In this document: piece by piece, positions 63,489 to 64,000 of the stretch
Layout: the number at the start of each line of letters is the position of its first letter
Position numbering within the stretch: position 1 is the stretch's first letter
NCBI RefSeq assembly: GCF_014306625.1
Contig: NZ_JACRYL010000004.1
Location: forward strand, 186,001 to 250,000
Direction: 5' to 3'
Source of the DNA: Pedobacter fastidiosus
GTDB taxonomy: Bacteria; Bacteroidota; Bacteroidia; Sphingobacteriales; Sphingobacteriaceae
Length of the DNA stretch: 64,000 nt
Notes under the pieces: generated by a model
What the model saw: only the letters and a program-made list of their open reading frames with translations
Databases searched by the model: none
What the model was told of the DNA's origin: nothing
Position numbers and translations under genes: made by a program

Positions 63489-63628
63489 AAGCCAAAAGCT
63501 TAAAGACCCAAGACTAAAGCGATTTGCTTGAGTCTTTAATAAATACACGTAATAACATAATAGCAATTCCAGCTCCCTCTCTTCAAGGAGAGGGCGGGGG
63601 GTGAGGTTACTAAATACTTGATACTGAC
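63489..63628. repeat. Repeat spacer before permease 3
   Basis: AAAGACCCAAGACTAAAGCG (63501-63520) is the AAGACTAAAG-type repeat; 63567-63625 is the near copy of 58524-58582 with CCCTCTCTTCAAGGAGAGGG palindrome and GGGTGAGGTTA. No ORF. Confidence 0.7.
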
Positions 63629-64000
63629 ATGTTCAAATTAAACTTAAAAATCGCGTTGCGAAACCTTTGGAAGAATAAAACTTCTTCATTCATTAACGTA
63701 ATTGGTTTGGCTATCGGCCTTGCAGCCTGTTTAATGTTGTTGTTATACGTTTCTTACGAATGGAATTTCGATAAGCAGGCCAAAAATTGGCAAAATGTTT
63801 ATGTAGCCATGACGAATGTTCCTGGTGAGCATAATAAAATTGCAGGAACCTTTAATGGTACAACAACAGCTTTGGGCCCGCTTTTAAAAGAAAATATGCC
63901 CGAGATAAAATATGTTGCCAGAATGGATTATGGCAAAAAAAGCTTAATTGCTAACGGACAAAATAGCTTTAAAAAGGATTCTAAATTTGCCGAACCCAAC
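63629..64000 (+). CDS. FtsX/MacB-type ABC permease 3, 3' end outside window
   Basis: Partial gene, 124 codons to the window end with no stop. The start MFKLNLKIALRNLWKNKTS and the first membrane helix (FINVIGLAIGLAACLMLLLY, then SYEWNFDKQ) match permeases 1 and 2. It is the third tandem permease gene of the operon. The rest lies beyond base 64000. Confidence 0.9.
   Translation, partial: MFKLNLKIALRNLWKNKTSSFINVIGLAIGLAACLMLLLYVSYEWNFDKQAKNWQNVYVAMTNVPGEHNKIAGTFNGTTTALGPLLKENMPEIKYVARMDYGKKSLIANGQNSFKKDSKFAEPN

Overview
The window looks like chromosome from a Bacteroidota member, most likely the Sphingobacteriaceae (Pedobacter-like). The basis is low GC content, SusC/SusD-type outer-membrane genes, many secreted or lipoprotein glycoside hydrolases, TAnnTTTG-type promoter boxes, and intergenic spacers packed with short palindromic repeats. 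The genus is inferred. No rRNA, tRNA, CRISPR array, transposase or phage gene was seen.

Region 1 (1-15515) is a mannan/glucomannan/galactomannan locus in two operons. Operon A (1-7584) encodes secreted GH5, GH3, a stand-alone carbohydrate-binding-like protein, GH26, a second GH5 and GH27. Operon B (8982-15515) lies divergent to an AraC regulator. It encodes two GH26 mannanases, a sodium/solute symporter, a GH130 mannosylglucose phosphorylase and a cellobiose 2-epimerase. Together they cut mannan outside the cytoplasm, import mannobiose, epimerise it to mannosylglucose and phosphorolyse that to mannose-1-phosphate and glucose. A tandem duplication and palindromic repeats fill the gap after operon A.

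Region 2 (16047-27627) is a starch/maltodextrin locus: a SusR-like membrane regulator, SusC, SusD, a SusE-like lipoprotein, GH31 and GH13, with a hairpin terminator between the SusE-like gene and GH31. Region 3 (27752-32573) holds two small lipoproteins, an M23 peptidase, a membrane metallophosphoesterase and an orphan hybrid histidine kinase.

Region 4 (32702-41472, plus 44270-45064) is assimilatory sulfate reduction: an Rrf2 regulator, siroheme sulfite reductase, uroporphyrinogen-III methyltransferase, a precorrin-2 dehydrogenase fused to a TSUP membrane transporter, Fe-S APS reductase, CysD and CysN. A divergent second methyltransferase at 44270 shares a 34/40-identical upstream element with the sulfite reductase operon. 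Between the two parts lie a lipoprotein gene and a small MarR-controlled cassette (two near-identical SRPBCC proteins, an EVE protein, MarR) with a 22-bp perfect palindrome in its promoter.

Region 5 (45454-52634) is storage sugar: GlgA, GlgC, a GH15 protein and a convergent OtsA-OtsB fusion. Region 6 (52818-64000) is a sigma-54 two-component system divergent from an ABC export operon (HlyD-like adaptor, ATPase, three MacB/FtsX-type permeases, the last cut by the window edge). The spacer between them holds two tandem dyads 21 bp apart and a TGGCAC -24 box just before the adaptor gene. Several repeat families sit in the spacers of this operon.
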